Below, in pieces: positions 10,201 to 18,979 of a stretch of DNA of 64,000 bases. The notes under the pieces were generated by a model. The model searched no databases, was not told the origin of the DNA, and saw only the letters and a program-made list of their open reading frames with translations. The stretch's first letter is position 1. Each line of letters begins with the position of its first letter. The stretch is taken from NCBI RefSeq assembly GCF_016236915.1, contig NZ_JAEHOK010000002.1:1-64000 (forward strand). The letters run 5' to 3'. This DNA is from Salegentibacter maritimus (lineage in GTDB: Bacteria > Bacteroidota > Bacteroidia > Flavobacteriales > Flavobacteriaceae). The translations under genes were made by a program, and so were the position numbers.

Positions 10201-11371
10201 TAGAAGAGGTTGGTTAACCTTATTCCAAAATTTTAATCAGCAGTATTCTACTTTAAAGAACGAGCAATTAGATGTGCAGGCTTCCCTTGATATTATCCCA
10301 GACCTTACTGTAGATGTTAGTGCGAGTAGGAATTATTCAGAAAATTATTCAGAAAATTATAGGGTAAATCCAACTACGCTTGAATATATTCCCTTAACAC
10401 CATATAATTATGGGAACTTTAATATTTCTACAATTCTTATAAAAACTGCATTCAATCAATCTAACGAGCAATCTTCAGCAACATTTGAAAACTTTAGGGA
10501 AAATCGTTTGACCATTGCAAGAAGAATAGCCAGGGAACGTGGTTTAGATCCTAACGATGTAGATGAAGATGGTTTTCCAAAGGGAATAGGAAAAACAAGC
10601 CAGGCTGTTTTGCTTCCTGCTTTTGTTTCAGCTTACGCGGGTAAAGATCCTGAAGATGTTAAATTAGGTGCATTTAGGGATATGCCTTTGCCAAATTGGA
10701 ATCTAAAGTATACCGGGTTAATGCGTATTGGTTGGTTTAGGGATAAATTTAGAAGGTTTTCAATAAATCACGGTTACCAATCCAATCATACTATTAACCA
10801 GTTTCAAACCAATTTAGATTATGACCCGGATAACGAATTTGATACTAACCAGGCAGGGGATTTTAAAAGCCCTATGTTGTATTCAAATATTGTTTTAACT
10901 GAATTGTTTACACCATTATTTCGGTTAGACCTGGAAACTAAAAATGCCATTCAATTGTTGGCCGAAGTTAGGAAAGACCGAATGCTTTCTTTAAGCTTTG
11001 ATAATAACCTGCTTACTGAAACTACCGGAAATGAATATATTTTTGGCGCAGGCTACAGAATAAAGGATCTAAAAATCGCAACTGGTCTTGGTGGGCGAAA
11101 TAGAATTTTAAGCAGCGACCTTAACTTTAAAGCTGATGTTTCTTTTAGAAGGAATAAAAGTATTATTAGGTACCTTGATTTGGAAACCAGCCAGGTGATT
11201 GCCGGGCAGGATATTTGGCGCCTTAATTTTACTACAGATTATGCCATTTCCAGCAACTTAACAGCTATATTTTATTATGAGCATAATTTCTCTGAATATG
11301 CTGTTTCTACCGCTTTCCCGCAAACAACTATAAGATCGGGAATTACACTTAGATATAATTTTGGAAATTAA
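4205..11371 (+). CDS. sprA: Type IX secretion / gliding outer-membrane protein SprA (Sov)
   Basis: SprA is the giant outer-membrane channel of the type IX secretion system, through which adhesins and enzymes with type IX signals leave the cell; in Flavobacterium johnsoniae it is also needed for gliding. At 2388 residues it has the expected size. A signal peptide is visible at the N-terminus (hydrophobic [16 protein letters not shown]). The bulk is beta-rich with alternating aromatic residues, and it ends in TLRYNFGN, a typical outer-membrane strand with aromatic residues near the C-terminus. The start is a TTG (4205); no ATG occurs before residue 98, and only TTG 4205, 4220 or 4226 keeps the signal peptide. 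The gap to ruvA is 4 bp. A short 12-bp repeat lies at 10331-10360 ([10 protein letters not shown]). Confidence 0.95.
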   Translation: MRYNYLKLSTSVRLSLLLSLIISLSSNAQETPQDTTDTGYTLSEISLPDSQLISSFYEYDPILDRYIYREKLGDIDLSIPLILTPQEYENLVLDEEMRNYFKQKIDAQAGRKEGSEEIQRDLLPDFYVNNNFFESIFGGSEINIVPQGTVEMDLGLLYTKQDNPAFSPRNRSNLTFDFDQRISLSLLGQVGERLQITANYDTQSTFDFQNQLKLEYTPTEDDIVRKIEVGNVNMPLNNALMQGAQSLFGFKTELQFGKTRITGVFSEQKSERRTVNVEGGAAVEEFEKFALDYDQDRHFFLAHYFRDHYDEALKDYPFINANIQIKRVQVWVTNRTNNVQNLTDTRNIVGIQDLGETNIPGNIGLDNVPAGFFNQPAGSFPDNANNDFNPFGIDGSAQSVLTPAIRDVATVDNGFGGVQVSEGLDYVKLENARQLQPNEYNLNTQLGYISLNQRLSNDEILAVAFQYTVNGEVYQVGEFANDGVNATGDNNPAQNPGGEPGANQRVNQNLVVKMLKSTITNVDEPVWDLMMKNIYSLGAYQLERDDFRLNILYTDPQPLNYIKPAGDGAVALPEDVNETPLLRVFNLDKLNNNNDPINGGDGFFDYVPGLTIDPQSGNIIFTTVEPFGKHLFDKLDNSPNSGTEDYNILETWNANQQKYVFRSLYRTTKTQAEQEDADKNKFQLKGRYKSGEVEGIPIGFNLPPGSVTVTAGGRVLQEGVDYVVNYELGRVQILDEALLASDIPIQVNTENNALFGQQTKRFTGINVEHQFNENFLVGATFLNLKERPLTQKANYSYEPINNSIFGFNINYSTEVPLFTRLVNKLPNVDTDVPSNFSVTGEFAYLQPGAPAVNDFQGEATTYIDDFEASQTTIDISSPLSWELSSVPLGFGGELANGDAKVGYRRASLAWYTIDPIFYSSRRPDGITDNDISNYATRRVALSEIFPNTDVVQGQPQVVYTMDLAYFPTERGPYNFNPLATQGDLPNPSQNFGGIMRGINTTNFEQSNVEFIEFWVMDPYIYAENNGNSGGTINFNLGNISEDVLKDGRKQFENGLPASGGSENTIETQVAKVPADQSLIYAFNTEGEERRNQDVGYDGLSDEQEAAKFPEFSNFPDPAADNYEYFLNTTGDIVSRYKRYNGPDGNSPPEVGNTNRGNTTLPTTEDVNRDNTMNTIDSYFEYEIPFFPGMGIENNQYITDEKELTTTLRNGNELPVRWLQFKIPIYEPTDAKGGIADYRSIRFMRMFLSGFEEKTLLRFGTMELVRGDYRRYNRGLRDRSVLPENQNTLFEVSAVNIEENENREPIPYVLPPGVIREELFENNTNIRQNEQSLSLRVCDLEPQDSRAVYKNFQLDMRQYKKLEMFLHAESLPNKTPLKDGQLVAFIRMGTDFTDNYYQIEVPLSPTVFGATTAEEIWPEGNRMELPLDLLQRVKTSVLGDPALNAGKLNFFSESLELVDEEDPYEMDKLRLGIKGNPSFGNVRVLMLGLKNGTPTSGVQDLCGEVWFNELRLSDLDNEGGWATIINMDTNLADFATLAATGRKSTVGFGTIEQGPNQRSRENSQQYDVVTNINVGQLLPEKWGVKIPFNYSRGEELVTPKFDQEFLDLELETRLADIVDPAERERVKKQSQTYTKRQSINVIGLRKERTGEAKPMPYDIENFAFTTSYNQVDHRDFEIEESLSQNVRAGATYEFNFEPKQVEPFKNISALDSSDYYSLVRDFNVNLLPSNINASSTILRQYNEQKFRSLELSDEDLGIPTLYQRNYLFNWEYGINYNLTNSLNFAFNASNNRIVRNYIDEEGFADNTIGVWDDFFSIGTPDLHYQNLQVNYDLPFDKIPVLDFINATYSYTGDFQWQRGSRIYENLENIPDIGNSVQNSSSHQINANLDMESLYSYLGLEKKEGRGNKTIKQRSAGVPTLDGAPQDRQAGQNAEVVKKTSKGFNTFVDFVTVLSRLQINYRQNEGTFLPGYTPSVGFMGTLRPSAGFAFGWQDEIRYNAARRGWLTLFQNFNQQYSTLKNEQLDVQASLDIIPDLTVDVSASRNYSENYSENYRVNPTTLEYIPLTPYNYGNFNISTILIKTAFNQSNEQSSATFENFRENRLTIARRIARERGLDPNDVDEDGFPKGIGKTSQAVLLPAFVSAYAGKDPEDVKLGAFRDMPLPNWNLKYTGLMRIGWFRDKFRRFSINHGYQSNHTINQFQTNLDYDPDNEFDTNQAGDFKSPMLYSNIVLTELFTPLFRLDLETKNAIQLLAEVRKDRMLSLSFDNNLLTETTGNEYIFGAGYRIKDLKIATGLGGRNRILSSDLNFKADVSFRRNKSIIRYLDLETSQVIAGQDIWRLNFTTDYAISSNLTAIFYYEHNFSEYAVSTAFPQTTIRSGITLRYNFGN

Positions 11372-11433
11372 TTGAGCCTTGTTTGAAGTATTGCTTTAAA
11401 AAATTAACTTTGCTCCAATATAAAATAGAACCA

Positions 11434-11814
11434 ATGAATATTCCACAAGATTTAAAGTATACCAAAGATCACGAATGGATCAGGGTAGAAGGTGATACTG
11501 TTACAATAGGTATTACAGATTTCGCTCAAAGCGAATTGGGAGACATCGTTTATGTAGAAGTAGAAACCCTGGATGAGACCCTTGATAAAGAAGAGGTGTT
11601 TGGTACTGTAGAAGCGGTAAAGACCGTTTCAGACCTGTATTTGCCAATTTCTGGAGAGATTATTGAATTTAATGAAAGTCTTGAAGACGAGCCTGAAAAA
11701 GTGAATTCAGACCCTTACGGAGAAGGTTGGATGATTAAAGTGAAATTTTCTGATGAATCTCAGTTGGAAGAACTTTTAAGCGCAGATGCTTATAAAGAAA
11801 TTCTTGGTAACTAG
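11434..11814 (+). CDS. gcvH: Glycine cleavage system H protein
   Basis: GcvH carries a lipoyl arm that shuttles the aminomethyl group between the P, T and L proteins of glycine cleavage, in the cytoplasm. The 126-residue length is standard. Lipoylated lysine is Lys63 in [12 protein letters not shown], and the N-terminal [13 protein letters not shown] block is diagnostic. I chose ATG 11434 because homologues begin MNIP or similar; the longer frame from 11383 would add 17 unconserved residues. It lies 62 bp after sprA. The other glycine cleavage genes are not nearby, as usual in flavobacteria. Its last 29 bp overlap the next gene. Confidence 0.96.
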   Translation: MNIPQDLKYTKDHEWIRVEGDTVTIGITDFAQSELGDIVYVEVETLDETLDKEEVFGTVEAVKTVSDLYLPISGEIIEFNESLEDEPEKVNSDPYGEGWMIKVKFSDESQLEELLSADAYKEILGN

Positions 11815-12208
11815 AATTGCTTTATTTGTAGCTTGTTCCTACACAGTTTTACTAACGGTTTCGTCTTTGGTGAAACTTGGTAAAATTAGTGTTGGAAGTT
11901 TTAATCCTACAGATAAACTTTTACACCTTGTAGCTTATTTTGGGTTATTGGTATTGTGGAAGGTATATTTTATGTTGAAAAATAAACCTAAAAATACTTA
12001 TAAGAGTAACCTTTTTAAAATTGCAGGCCTTGCAGTGCTGTTTGGTATGTTAATTGAGCTTTTACAAGGAGTGCTCACCAGTTATCGTCAACCAGATTGG
12101 TTTGATATTTTGGCTAATACCACTGGTGTTTTGCTTGCTGTTATTATCTTTCTTTTCTTTGAAAGAAGTCTAAAAAGGTTAAATAGCAAGATTAATTTAG
12201 TTTTTTAG
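11786..12208 (+). CDS. VanZ-family membrane protein
   Basis: This 140-residue protein has about four membrane-spanning segments (near residues 8-28, 40-60, 78-94 and 108-128) and the acidic-polar signature of VanZ-like proteins, including [13 protein letters not shown] and [26 protein letters not shown]. VanZ in enterococci gives low-level teicoplanin resistance; the role of the short VanZ-like proteins in Bacteroidota is unknown. The start ATG 11786 lies inside gcvH in another frame (29-bp overlap); the alternative TTG 11804 would shorten the N-terminus by six residues. Co-transcription with gcvH is very likely. Confidence 0.85.
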   Translation: MLIKKFLVTRIALFVACSYTVLLTVSSLVKLGKISVGSFNPTDKLLHLVAYFGLLVLWKVYFMLKNKPKNTYKSNLFKIAGLAVLFGMLIELLQGVLTSYRQPDWFDILANTTGVLLAVIIFLFFERSLKRLNSKINLVF

Positions 12209-12252
12209 AAAAAATATTTATTTTAGCAATCCTTATTAATCAATAACCAATT

Positions 12253-12975
12253 ATGGAACCAAAGAAAAATCCAAAAGCCGATTTAAAGAGAAAGAGCGTG
12301 CTGTTTCTCCAATTGGGGCTTGTCCTGGTCCTATTAATTACCTGGCGTGCTATTGAATGGAAGACTTATGACAAGGAAGCCATTGATACCGGCCAGTTAA
12401 GTATGGACGATTTAGACGATGAAGAAATCCCAATTACCGAGATGCAGAATACACCTCCGCCACCACCTCCGCCGCCTCCAGCGCCAGAGATTATTGAGGT
12501 TGTAGAGGATGAAGAAGAGGTTGAGGAAGATGAGATTGAATCTACAGAAACAAATCTTGAAGAGATTGTTGAAGTAGAGGAAGTTGTTGAGGCTCCTGTA
12601 GAAGAAGAAGTGGCAGATGTGCCTTTTGCTGTTATTGAAGATGTGCCAATTTTCCCAGGTTGTGAAAACCTGAAAAATAATGAAGAGCGCAAGCAATGTA
12701 TGAGTAAAAAAATCAGTCAGTTTGTAAACCGTAACTTTGATACAGATCTTGGTGCAGAGCTAGGTCTTTCGGGTGTAAATAGAGTGATTGTTCAGTTTAA
12801 AATTGATGAAAAGGGAAATATTACTAACGTAATGTCTCGTGCACCGCACCCAAGATTAGAACGTGAGGCTGCAAGAGTAATTAATAAATTGCCGAAAATG
12901 CAACCAGGGAAACAAAGAGGAAAAGCGGTTGGAGTTATGTACTCGCTACCTATTGTATTCCAGGTACAGGACTAA
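12253..12975 (+). CDS. tonB: Energy transducer TonB
   Basis: TonB passes energy from the inner-membrane ExbB/ExbD motor to TonB-dependent outer-membrane receptors. At 240 residues it has a short cytoplasmic head, one membrane anchor near residues 16-36, a run of nine prolines near 73, a long periplasmic linker and a TonB C-terminal domain (about 130-240). The linker is strongly acidic (many Glu, few Lys) instead of the Pro-Lys repeats of E. coli; acidic linkers occur in flavobacterial TonBs. The C-terminal domain carries VPIFPGCENL and ends SLPIVFQVQD. It closes the ruvA-sprA operon region, with a strong terminator 22 bp downstream. No exbBD is in the window. Confidence 0.93.
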   Translation: MEPKKNPKADLKRKSVLFLQLGLVLVLLITWRAIEWKTYDKEAIDTGQLSMDDLDDEEIPITEMQNTPPPPPPPPPAPEIIEVVEDEEEVEEDEIESTETNLEEIVEVEEVVEAPVEEEVADVPFAVIEDVPIFPGCENLKNNEERKQCMSKKISQFVNRNFDTDLGAELGLSGVNRVIVQFKIDEKGNITNVMSRAPHPRLEREAARVINKLPKMQPGKQRGKAVGVMYSLPIVFQVQD

Positions 12976-12996
12976 ATAAAGTTTTTTTTGATATTG

Positions 12997-13025
12997 AATC
13001 CCGGGCTTGTTCCCGGGATTTTTTT
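12997..13025 (+). terminator. Rho-independent terminator after tonB
   Basis: AATCCCGGG (12997-13005) pairs perfectly with CCCGGGATT (13012-13020) across a 6-nt loop and is followed by five further T residues. Confidence 0.9.
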
Positions 13026-13097
13026 GTTTATACCGGTTTACTCTATTCAAAAAAATGTATATTTCCAGAGTGTAACCAACCTTTCTTCAATTTGAGT

Positions 13098-15200
13098 ATG
13101 AAGAGCTATTTGTTTCTTCTGGTTTTATTAATTATAAATAATTTTAAATTCCAGGCTCAAAGCAATGTTCAGCGCTTTCCTGAATTTCCGCAATGCTCCA
13201 CCGTAGATTTTGAAAATAAAGAAGCTTGCTTTAAGAATACTTTACGCGAGTTTATCCTTGCTAATTATACCGTTCCTTCTAAAGTGATTGATGAGGATTA
13301 TAGGGGAGAGGTGAAGGTGGTTTTTGAAGTTGATAAATTTGGTGATTTTCAGGTACTTTATTTAGATGCAGCCTACGTTGAGTTGAAAGAAGAGATGCAG
13401 CGTGTTTTTAATATGCTTCCTATAATACAGCCGGCTACTTACAATGCCAGGCCCGTTTTTGCTCAGTTTAGAATGCCGGTTAAAATTCCACTATCTTTAA
13501 ACCTGGAACAATTTCAACAGGCTTATAAAGGGAATCATAAAAGCGAATCGGTATTATTTCAGACTGATAATGACATTGATAATGAATATGATGAAATTCA
13601 ACCCGGCAAATTTACACGGCCTAGGTATGAGAGCCAGATAAATATCCCGCTTTCTCATGAATATTATAGTCGGTTTGATGCTGAATTTAATAGGATTGGC
13701 GTCAATATACATGCTGCTTCAAAACCGTTACTTTTTTCTGAGGTTTCTAAGTATTATAATTTCAAAAAGGAAGAAGATACTCAGCTTAAGAAGGTAAATT
13801 CATGGTTAGGTCGCAAATTGCTTAATGAGCATCTGGCGCAATTTCAAACCGAAGATTATTGGTTTACTTTAGATTTTGCTTTAGATCTTCAGTTAGGTAA
13901 AGATTTTCAGCAAAAAGACTTCGATTTTACCTATAATAATACCCGGGCGCTAGTTTTTCAGGGTGGGTTAGGTAAGAAGCTTAATTTTTATACCGTTGCT
14001 TACGAGAATCAAGGTAGGTTTGCCGACTATTATAATCGTTTTGCAGAATCTTTAAGGCCAGATGGGGGAGATCCTGCTATAATTCCCGGTAGAGGTATTG
14101 CTAAACCTTTTATGGATGAAGGTTATGATTATCCTGTAGCCGAAGGATACTTGTCTTACACGCCCAATAAATTTTTTAATTTGCAGTTTGGACACGGCAA
14201 GAATTTTATAGGGGATGGCTATAGGTCGCTTTTAATGAGCGATAATGCTTCGCCTTATCCATATTTTAAACTGAATACTACATTTTGGAAGCTGAAATAT
14301 ACCAATACCTGGATGTCTTTGCGAGATGTGCGGCCAGAAGTTACGGCCAGTGGTTCTTTTAGGACAAAATATATGGCAAGTCATTATTTAAGCTATAATG
14401 TTACCAAAAGGCTTAATATTGGTTTGTTTGAATCTGTGGTTTGGGAAAATGATAACAACCGGGGCTTCGATTTAAATTATTTGAACCCGGTAATTTTTTA
14501 TAGGGCTATTGAGTTTTCTACCGGCGCCAGGGGTGGAAATGCTATTATTGGGCTTTCTTCAAAATATAAGTTTTCAAACACTATAAACGCGTATGGCCAA
14601 TTTGTAATAGACGAATTTTCTACTTCCGATGTATTCGGAGGGCAGCAAAGCTGGAAGAATAAACTTGGTTACCAACTGGGGGTCAAATATTTTGATGCGT
14701 TTAAGGTGCCGGGGCTTTATCTTCAGCTTGAATATAACCAGGTGCGTCCTTATACATATTCGCATAATACCGGAGTTTTAAATTACGGCCATAATAACCA
14801 ATCTATGGCTCATTTATGGGGTGCTAATTTTAGGGAAATACTTGCTATTGCTCGTTATAAGAAAAACAGGTGGTATGGAAATGCTAAAGTGATTTATGGT
14901 AAACGCGGTTTCGACTATACCGATGCGCAGGCTTATGGTGGTGATATTTATAGTAGTGAACGGCAACGTCCGTTTGATGCTGGAGTGAAAGTTGGCCAGG
15001 GAAATACCACTAAATCTTTGTTTGGTAGTATTGAAGCCGGTTATATTGTAAACCCGGCAACGAATTTAAAATTATACGGGAGCTTTATATATCGTTCTTT
15101 TAATCCTCGTTTAGATACAGCTTCTTATTTTGATAATACCACAAGTTGGTTAAACTTTGGTATAAGAACCGATATTTTTAACTGGTACTACGATTATTAA
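13098..15200 (+). CDS. RemB-like gliding/surface protein with N-terminal TonB-C-like domain
   Basis: This 700-residue exported protein starts with a signal peptide (KSYLFLLVLLIINNF, cut after FQAQ). Residues about 25-135 look like a TonB C-terminal domain: a cysteine pair in FPQCST and EACFKNT, then GEVKVVFEVDKFGDF and a closing PVKIPLSL, parallel to the TonB encoded just upstream. The remaining 550 residues are beta-rich with many aromatic strands, ending WLNFGIRTDIFNWYYDY, consistent with an outer-membrane barrel. Its size and neighbourhood fit the gliding protein RemB of flavobacteria, a mobile surface adhesin candidate; I give no symbol because I could not align it. ATG 13098 is preferred over TTG 13092 as it leads straight into the signal peptide. 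Confidence 0.75.
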   Translation: MKSYLFLLVLLIINNFKFQAQSNVQRFPEFPQCSTVDFENKEACFKNTLREFILANYTVPSKVIDEDYRGEVKVVFEVDKFGDFQVLYLDAAYVELKEEMQRVFNMLPIIQPATYNARPVFAQFRMPVKIPLSLNLEQFQQAYKGNHKSESVLFQTDNDIDNEYDEIQPGKFTRPRYESQINIPLSHEYYSRFDAEFNRIGVNIHAASKPLLFSEVSKYYNFKKEEDTQLKKVNSWLGRKLLNEHLAQFQTEDYWFTLDFALDLQLGKDFQQKDFDFTYNNTRALVFQGGLGKKLNFYTVAYENQGRFADYYNRFAESLRPDGGDPAIIPGRGIAKPFMDEGYDYPVAEGYLSYTPNKFFNLQFGHGKNFIGDGYRSLLMSDNASPYPYFKLNTTFWKLKYTNTWMSLRDVRPEVTASGSFRTKYMASHYLSYNVTKRLNIGLFESVVWENDNNRGFDLNYLNPVIFYRAIEFSTGARGGNAIIGLSSKYKFSNTINAYGQFVIDEFSTSDVFGGQQSWKNKLGYQLGVKYFDAFKVPGLYLQLEYNQVRPYTYSHNTGVLNYGHNNQSMAHLWGANFREILAIARYKKNRWYGNAKVIYGKRGFDYTDAQAYGGDIYSSERQRPFDAGVKVGQGNTTKSLFGSIEAGYIVNPATNLKLYGSFIYRSFNPRLDTASYFDNTTSWLNFGIRTDIFNWYYDY

Positions 15201-15310
15201 AATCTGATTTCTCTGGTAAATCTATACCCACTACCGGAAGTCGTGAGTGGTAATTATCTTTCAATATTTCAGCAAATCCTTAAGTGCTTAAAATTAACAT
15301 TTTTGCCCCC

Positions 15311-15340
15311 TTGCCAAAACCTAATTAAGGAGTATCTTTG
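15311..15340 (+). promoter_or_regulatory. Promoter of the ctaB / cytochrome oxidase block
   Basis: TTG at 15311-15313, a 19-bp gap and TATCTTTG at 15333-15340 give an exact Bacteroidota -33/-7 promoter. It overlaps the upstream candidate start codon of ctaB (TTG 15338), which would therefore not be transcribed. Confidence 0.72.
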
Positions 15341-15361
15341 CGCCAATTTAAAAAACTATTT

Positions 15362-16264
15362 TTGAGCAGCACCGGCGTACATACTTCCTCGGCTTCTATC
15401 GTAACAGACTTTAAAGAGATTACCAAAGTAAGGCTTGCTGTAAGCGTTGTTTTTTCATCGGTAGCAGGATATTTTTTAGGAGCCGATAATATAGATTTTG
15501 TGACCGTTTTCCTTTTGGCTGTTGGTGGTTACTTTATGGTTGGAGCGTCAAATGCCTATAACCAGATTATAGAGCGTAATTTAGACGCCCTTATGGATCG
15601 TACTAAAAATCGTCCTATTCCGGGTGGAAGAATGTCGGTAAGTACTGCTTTTTTAATTGCCAGTGTTTTTACTATTTGCGGACTTGTAGTCTTATATATT
15701 ATTAACCCAAAGACTGCGATGTTTGGGGCAATAAGTATTTTTATATATGTAAGTGTTTATACGCCTCTTAAGACTAAAACCCCATTATCTGTATTTGTAG
15801 GAGCTATTCCCGGGGCAATTCCTTTTATGTTGGGTTGGGTTGCTGCTACCGGAGATTTTAGTATAGAGCCGGGTACTTTGTTTATGATTCAATTTTTTTG
15901 GCAGTTTCCGCATTTTTGGGCAATTGGTTGGTGGTTGTACGACGACTATAAAAAAGGTGGCTTTTTTATGTTGCCTACCGGAAAACGGGATAAGGGAACG
16001 GCTATACAGATTATTCTTTATTCAGTATGGACTGTTTTAGTGTCATTAGTTCCGGTATTTGGGGTTACAGATAAACTTTTTCTAACTCCCGTCGCAGGTG
16101 TCGTTATTCTTTTACTTGGTTTGGGAATGCTGTATTATGCGATAAGGTTGTATAAAGAAAAAACTGCCCAGGCCGCAAAAAAATTAATGTTTGCGAGTGT
16201 ATCTTATATTACGCTGCTACAAATTGTATATGTTTTAGATAAATTTATAAGACAATGGATTTAA
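15362..16264 (+). CDS. ctaB: Heme O synthase (protoheme IX farnesyltransferase)
   Basis: This inner-membrane enzyme of the UbiA family transfers a farnesyl group to heme b to make heme O, needed for heme-copper oxidases. Motifs present are the first aspartate-rich site NQIIERNLDALMDRT and the YDDYKKGGFFMLP segment, with about eight or nine membrane helices. An open frame extends up to TTG 15338, but that codon lies in the -7 element of a clear promoter, so I favour TTG 15362 (300 residues), 22 bp after the -7, as seen for other genes here. There is no ATG before the conserved region. The last 10 bp overlap the next gene, pointing to one operon with the oxidase subunits. Confidence 0.93.
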   Translation: MSSTGVHTSSASIVTDFKEITKVRLAVSVVFSSVAGYFLGADNIDFVTVFLLAVGGYFMVGASNAYNQIIERNLDALMDRTKNRPIPGGRMSVSTAFLIASVFTICGLVVLYIINPKTAMFGAISIFIYVSVYTPLKTKTPLSVFVGAIPGAIPFMLGWVAATGDFSIEPGTLFMIQFFWQFPHFWAIGWWLYDDYKKGGFFMLPTGKRDKGTAIQIILYSVWTVLVSLVPVFGVTDKLFLTPVAGVVILLLGLGMLYYAIRLYKEKTAQAAKKLMFASVSYITLLQIVYVLDKFIRQWI

Positions 16265-16836
16265 CTCAAGGTGAAGAAAAGCATAAATATGACAGGGCTA
16301 AGAAAATGATGCTCTGGTTTGGGATAATAAGCATGATCATGACCTTTGGTGGATTAACAAGTGCTTATGTTGTGAGTAAAACAAGGCCAGATTGGCTAAC
16401 AGAATTCGAATTGCCATCTGCTTTTTTTTGGAGTACCCTTGTAATAGTTTTGAGTAGTATTACTTTTATTCTGGCAAAACAAAGCATTTTGTCTGGAAAC
16501 CGAAGAAATGCCTCGGCGATGTTGATTGGCACCCTGGTCCTGGCTGTGCTGTTTATGGTGCTGCAATTTAATGGGTTTTCTGAGATTATAGCTAAAGGCT
16601 ATTACTTTACCGGAAGCGAAAGTAGTATTACCACTTCCTTTATTTATGTGCTTGTTTTAGTGCATTTAGTGCATTTGGCTGTAGGTGTGATCACGCTTTT
16701 AGTGGTAATTTATAACCATTTTAAACAAAGATATAAAAAAGGTCAAATGCTTGGTATTGAGCTAGGTGGCACTTTTTGGCATTTTCTTGATCTTATGTGG
16801 ATATACCTGTTTGTATTTTTATATTTCTTTAAATAA
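16255..16836 (+). CDS. Heme-copper oxidase subunit III-like protein
   Basis: A 193-residue inner-membrane protein with five hydrophobic segments, of the cytochrome c oxidase subunit III family (short caa3/bo3 form). Typical blocks are MMLWFGIISMIMTFGGL, HLVHLAVGVITLL and the C-terminal GTFWHFLDLMWIYLFVFLY. Subunit III supports stability of the catalytic subunit I and proton uptake. It overlaps ctaB by 10 bp and is followed 47 bp on by a second, longer subunit III. The catalytic subunits I and II are not in the window; in flavobacteria they are usually with the alternative complex III genes elsewhere. Confidence 0.9.
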   Translation: MDLTQGEEKHKYDRAKKMMLWFGIISMIMTFGGLTSAYVVSKTRPDWLTEFELPSAFFWSTLVIVLSSITFILAKQSILSGNRRNASAMLIGTLVLAVLFMVLQFNGFSEIIAKGYYFTGSESSITTSFIYVLVLVHLVHLAVGVITLLVVIYNHFKQRYKKGQMLGIELGGTFWHFLDLMWIYLFVFLYFFK

Positions 16837-16846
16837 TAAAATTGCG

Positions 16847-16854
16847 TATTTTTG
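16847..16854 (+). promoter_or_regulatory. Possible internal -7 element before the second subunit III gene
   Basis: TATTTTTG matches TAnnTTTG and ends 30 bp before the ATG at 16884. No -33 TTTG is seen at the right distance, so this is a weak call. Confidence 0.35.
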
Positions 16855-16883
16855 CGCAATACTTAAAAATTAAAAACTCTTCT

Positions 16884-17864
16884 ATGGAAGCTACTGTTGT
16901 TAGAACAGGCACCGAAGGTAAAACCTGGGGTGGTGGAAATGAGCCTTTAAAAGCTAGCTATGGCAAAATGATGATGTGGTTTTTCATCGTTTCTGATGCA
17001 CTTACCTTCTCTGGTTTTCTTGCAGCTTATGGATTTTCCCGATTTAAATTTATGGACTCTTGGCCAATTGCCGATGAAGTTTTTAATCACTTTCCTTTTT
17101 TACATGGTGTAGACGCTCCAATGTACTATGTGGCGTTAATGACCTTTATTCTTATCTTCTCGTCAGTAACTATGGTTTTGGCAGTAGATGCTGGTCATCA
17201 ACTCAAGAAAGGAAAAGTTACATTTTATATGTTTCTTACTATTATTGGTGGTGTTATTTTCCTTGGTTCTCAAGCCTGGGAATGGAAAAACTTTATCAAT
17301 GGTACTTATGGTGCTGTTTATACAGAAGGTGGTAATATACTGCAGTTTGTAGATAGTGAGGGCCATCGTGTAGCACTTTCTGATGTAGCTGCTTCTCAGG
17401 CTTCACCCAGAGTAGAGCATGAGGCGAGAAACGGGGTTTGGTTTGAGAGCGAAAAATCTTTGCCTTCTTACTCTATAGAAGAAGTGAAAGCAGGCTTTGG
17501 AGAAAATTCAGATCTTCTTATAAGAACACAAATAATGAACGAAGAGGGGGAGAAAACCATTCTCTCTCGTGAAGAATCTATTACTAAGTTAAACAGTGAA
17601 GCTGTAGGTGTAATAGAGGGAGCTAACCTTACCCGTAATGAATATGGCCCGCCGTTGTTTGCAGACTTCTTTTTCTTTATTACCGGTTTCCATGGTTTTC
17701 ACGTATTTACAGGAGTGCTTATTAACATTATAATTTTCTTTAATGTTATTTTGGGTACTTACGAGCGTAGAAAGAATTACGAGATGGTAGAAAAGGTTGG
17801 TCTTTACTGGCACTTTGTGGATTTAGTTTGGGTATTTGTTTTTACATTCTTTTACCTGGTTTAA
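16884..17864 (+). CDS. Cytochrome c oxidase subunit III
   Basis: A 326-residue inner-membrane subunit III of the aa3/caa3 oxidase. Helices with YGKMMMWFFIVSDALTFSGF and the closing GLYWHFVDLVWVFVFTFFYLV are characteristic. Between the third and fourth hydrophobic regions there is a polar insert of about 100 residues (roughly 145-255) that would face the periplasm or cytoplasm; similar inserts occur in flavobacterial homologues. I start at ATG 16884 (MEATVVRTGTEG) rather than the TTG at 16842, because the latter precedes a -7-like element and adds unconserved residues. It lies in an operon with the shorter subunit III upstream and subunit IV 18 bp downstream. Confidence 0.93.
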   Translation: MEATVVRTGTEGKTWGGGNEPLKASYGKMMMWFFIVSDALTFSGFLAAYGFSRFKFMDSWPIADEVFNHFPFLHGVDAPMYYVALMTFILIFSSVTMVLAVDAGHQLKKGKVTFYMFLTIIGGVIFLGSQAWEWKNFINGTYGAVYTEGGNILQFVDSEGHRVALSDVAASQASPRVEHEARNGVWFESEKSLPSYSIEEVKAGFGENSDLLIRTQIMNEEGEKTILSREESITKLNSEAVGVIEGANLTRNEYGPPLFADFFFFITGFHGFHVFTGVLINIIIFFNVILGTYERRKNYEMVEKVGLYWHFVDLVWVFVFTFFYLV

Positions 17865-17882
17865 TTTTAGAAATAAATAAAA

Positions 17883-18245
17883 ATGGCACACGATACAGCA
17901 CATCAACACGAATCTAATACAAAAAGGATTTGGACGGTATTTGTAATACTTTCCATAGTTACAATTGTTGAAGTTGTTCTGGGGATTTTTAAACCCGAAT
18001 TTCTAACAGATACTTCTTTTTTGAGCATGTCGCTCCTAAACTGGATTTTTATTATCCTAACTATATATAAAGCCTATTATATTGCCTGGTCTTTTATGCA
18101 TTTAGAAGGAGAAACTAAAGGTTTGCGAAGAGCTATAGTATGGACGGCAGTTTTTCTTATTAGCTACCTTATATTTATCCTTTTAACTGAAGGGGATTAT
18201 ATTTATGAGGTCTTTAATAATGGTTATGTATCCTGGGATTTCTAG
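17883..18245 (+). CDS. Cytochrome c oxidase subunit IV family protein
   Basis: This 120-residue protein has a histidine-rich N-terminus (MAHDTAHQHES) and three membrane helices, the pattern of the bacterial COX4 family. The segment WIFIILTIYKAYYIAWSFMHLEGE is typical. It is a small accessory subunit of the heme-copper oxidase without redox centres. It follows subunit III by 18 bp and is closed by a terminator, which ends the structural part of the oxidase operon. Confidence 0.9.
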   Translation: MAHDTAHQHESNTKRIWTVFVILSIVTIVEVVLGIFKPEFLTDTSFLSMSLLNWIFIILTIYKAYYIAWSFMHLEGETKGLRRAIVWTAVFLISYLIFILLTEGDYIYEVFNNGYVSWDF

Positions 18246-18276
18246 GACAAAGAACTTAAAAGTTAAAAAAGTACAG

Positions 18277-18310
18277 AAAGGCGGTTTTGTTAAACCGTCT
18301 TTTTATTTTT
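18277..18310 (+). terminator. Rho-independent terminator after the subunit IV gene
   Basis: AAAGGCGGTTT (18277-18287) pairs with AAACCGTCTTT (18292-18302) through one G-U, with a TGTT loop, followed by a T-rich tract to 18310. A -7-like element (18304-18311) starts inside the T tract. Confidence 0.8.
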
Positions 18311-18311
18311 G
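18304..18311 (+). promoter_or_regulatory. Possible -7 element for the Sco-like gene pair
   Basis: TATTTTTG fits TAnnTTTG and ends 22 bp before the ATG at 18333. It overlaps the T tract of the preceding terminator; no matching -33 was found. Confidence 0.42.
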
Positions 18312-18332
18312 TGCCACTTTTAAATATAGGAT

Positions 18333-18977
18333 ATGAAAAAGTTTTTTGTGCTTTTGGTACTCTTTGCATTACCTATTATTGCTTATATGTTTTTTGCTTC
18401 AGGGCAAAATAACTTTGCGAAATTGCCTGTTTTAACCGAAGAGGTTAATGACGTTTCTGAATTTCAAGACCTGGAAGGAAACACAGTTACTTTCAAAGAT
18501 AAAATTAGTATCGTTGCTTTTTTTGGTGAAAAGCTCGATGACTTAAAAGGGAATACCTTTAATCTTGATCAAAAAATACTCGAGAAATACTACGAATTCG
18601 ACGATTTTCAATTTATTGTAGTGCTTCCCGAGGTAGCGCGTGAAGAGGCCAGGAAATTTAAAGAAGAATTCAGCGGTATTTCAGAAACTCAAAAATGGAG
18701 GTTTGTTTTTGGTACACCTAAGGCTATAAAAGAAACCTTTAATAGCTTTAAGACTCCGCACACCCTGCAAGGCACTTATACTCCCTATGTTTTTATTGTG
18801 GATAAAGAATTTAATTTAAGAGGCAGGGATGACGATGAAGATTTTGGAAAAGTTTATGGATACGATTCAAGGTCTGTTGCAGAGTTAAGCGATAAAATGA
18901 ATGATGATGTTAAAGTGATTCTTGCTGAATATAGGTTAGCTTTAAAAAAGAATAACGCCGATAGAGAAAATAATTAA
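18333..18977 (+). CDS. Sco-like membrane-anchored protein lacking cysteines
   Basis: A 214-residue protein with one N-terminal membrane anchor and a thioredoxin-like periplasmic domain. Strand patterns KISIVAFFG and TPYVFIVDKEFNLRGRDDDEDFG match the start and the closing region of Sco/SenC proteins. There is no cysteine in the whole chain, so the copper-binding CxxxC of true Sco proteins is absent and it cannot bind copper in that way or act as a thiol reductase. It lies 2 bp before a canonical Sco gene, so a partner or scaffold role in oxidase assembly is likely. Similarity to Sco is judged by eye; function is unknown. Confidence 0.75.
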   Translation: MKKFFVLLVLFALPIIAYMFFASGQNNFAKLPVLTEEVNDVSEFQDLEGNTVTFKDKISIVAFFGEKLDDLKGNTFNLDQKILEKYYEFDDFQFIVVLPEVAREEARKFKEEFSGISETQKWRFVFGTPKAIKETFNSFKTPHTLQGTYTPYVFIVDKEFNLRGRDDDEDFGKVYGYDSRSVAELSDKMNDDVKVILAEYRLALKKNNADRENN

Positions 18978-18979
18978 AA

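Noticed and set aside
10331-10360. Direct 12-bp repeat in sprA
   Set aside because: Only two and a half units, in frame, encoding [10 protein letters not shown]; too short to count as a functional repeat.
12366-12692. Minus-strand frame rich in Ser and Gly opposite the TonB linker
   Set aside because: It is the reverse of the Glu/Pro-coding repeat and so looks compositionally odd, but has no independent support.
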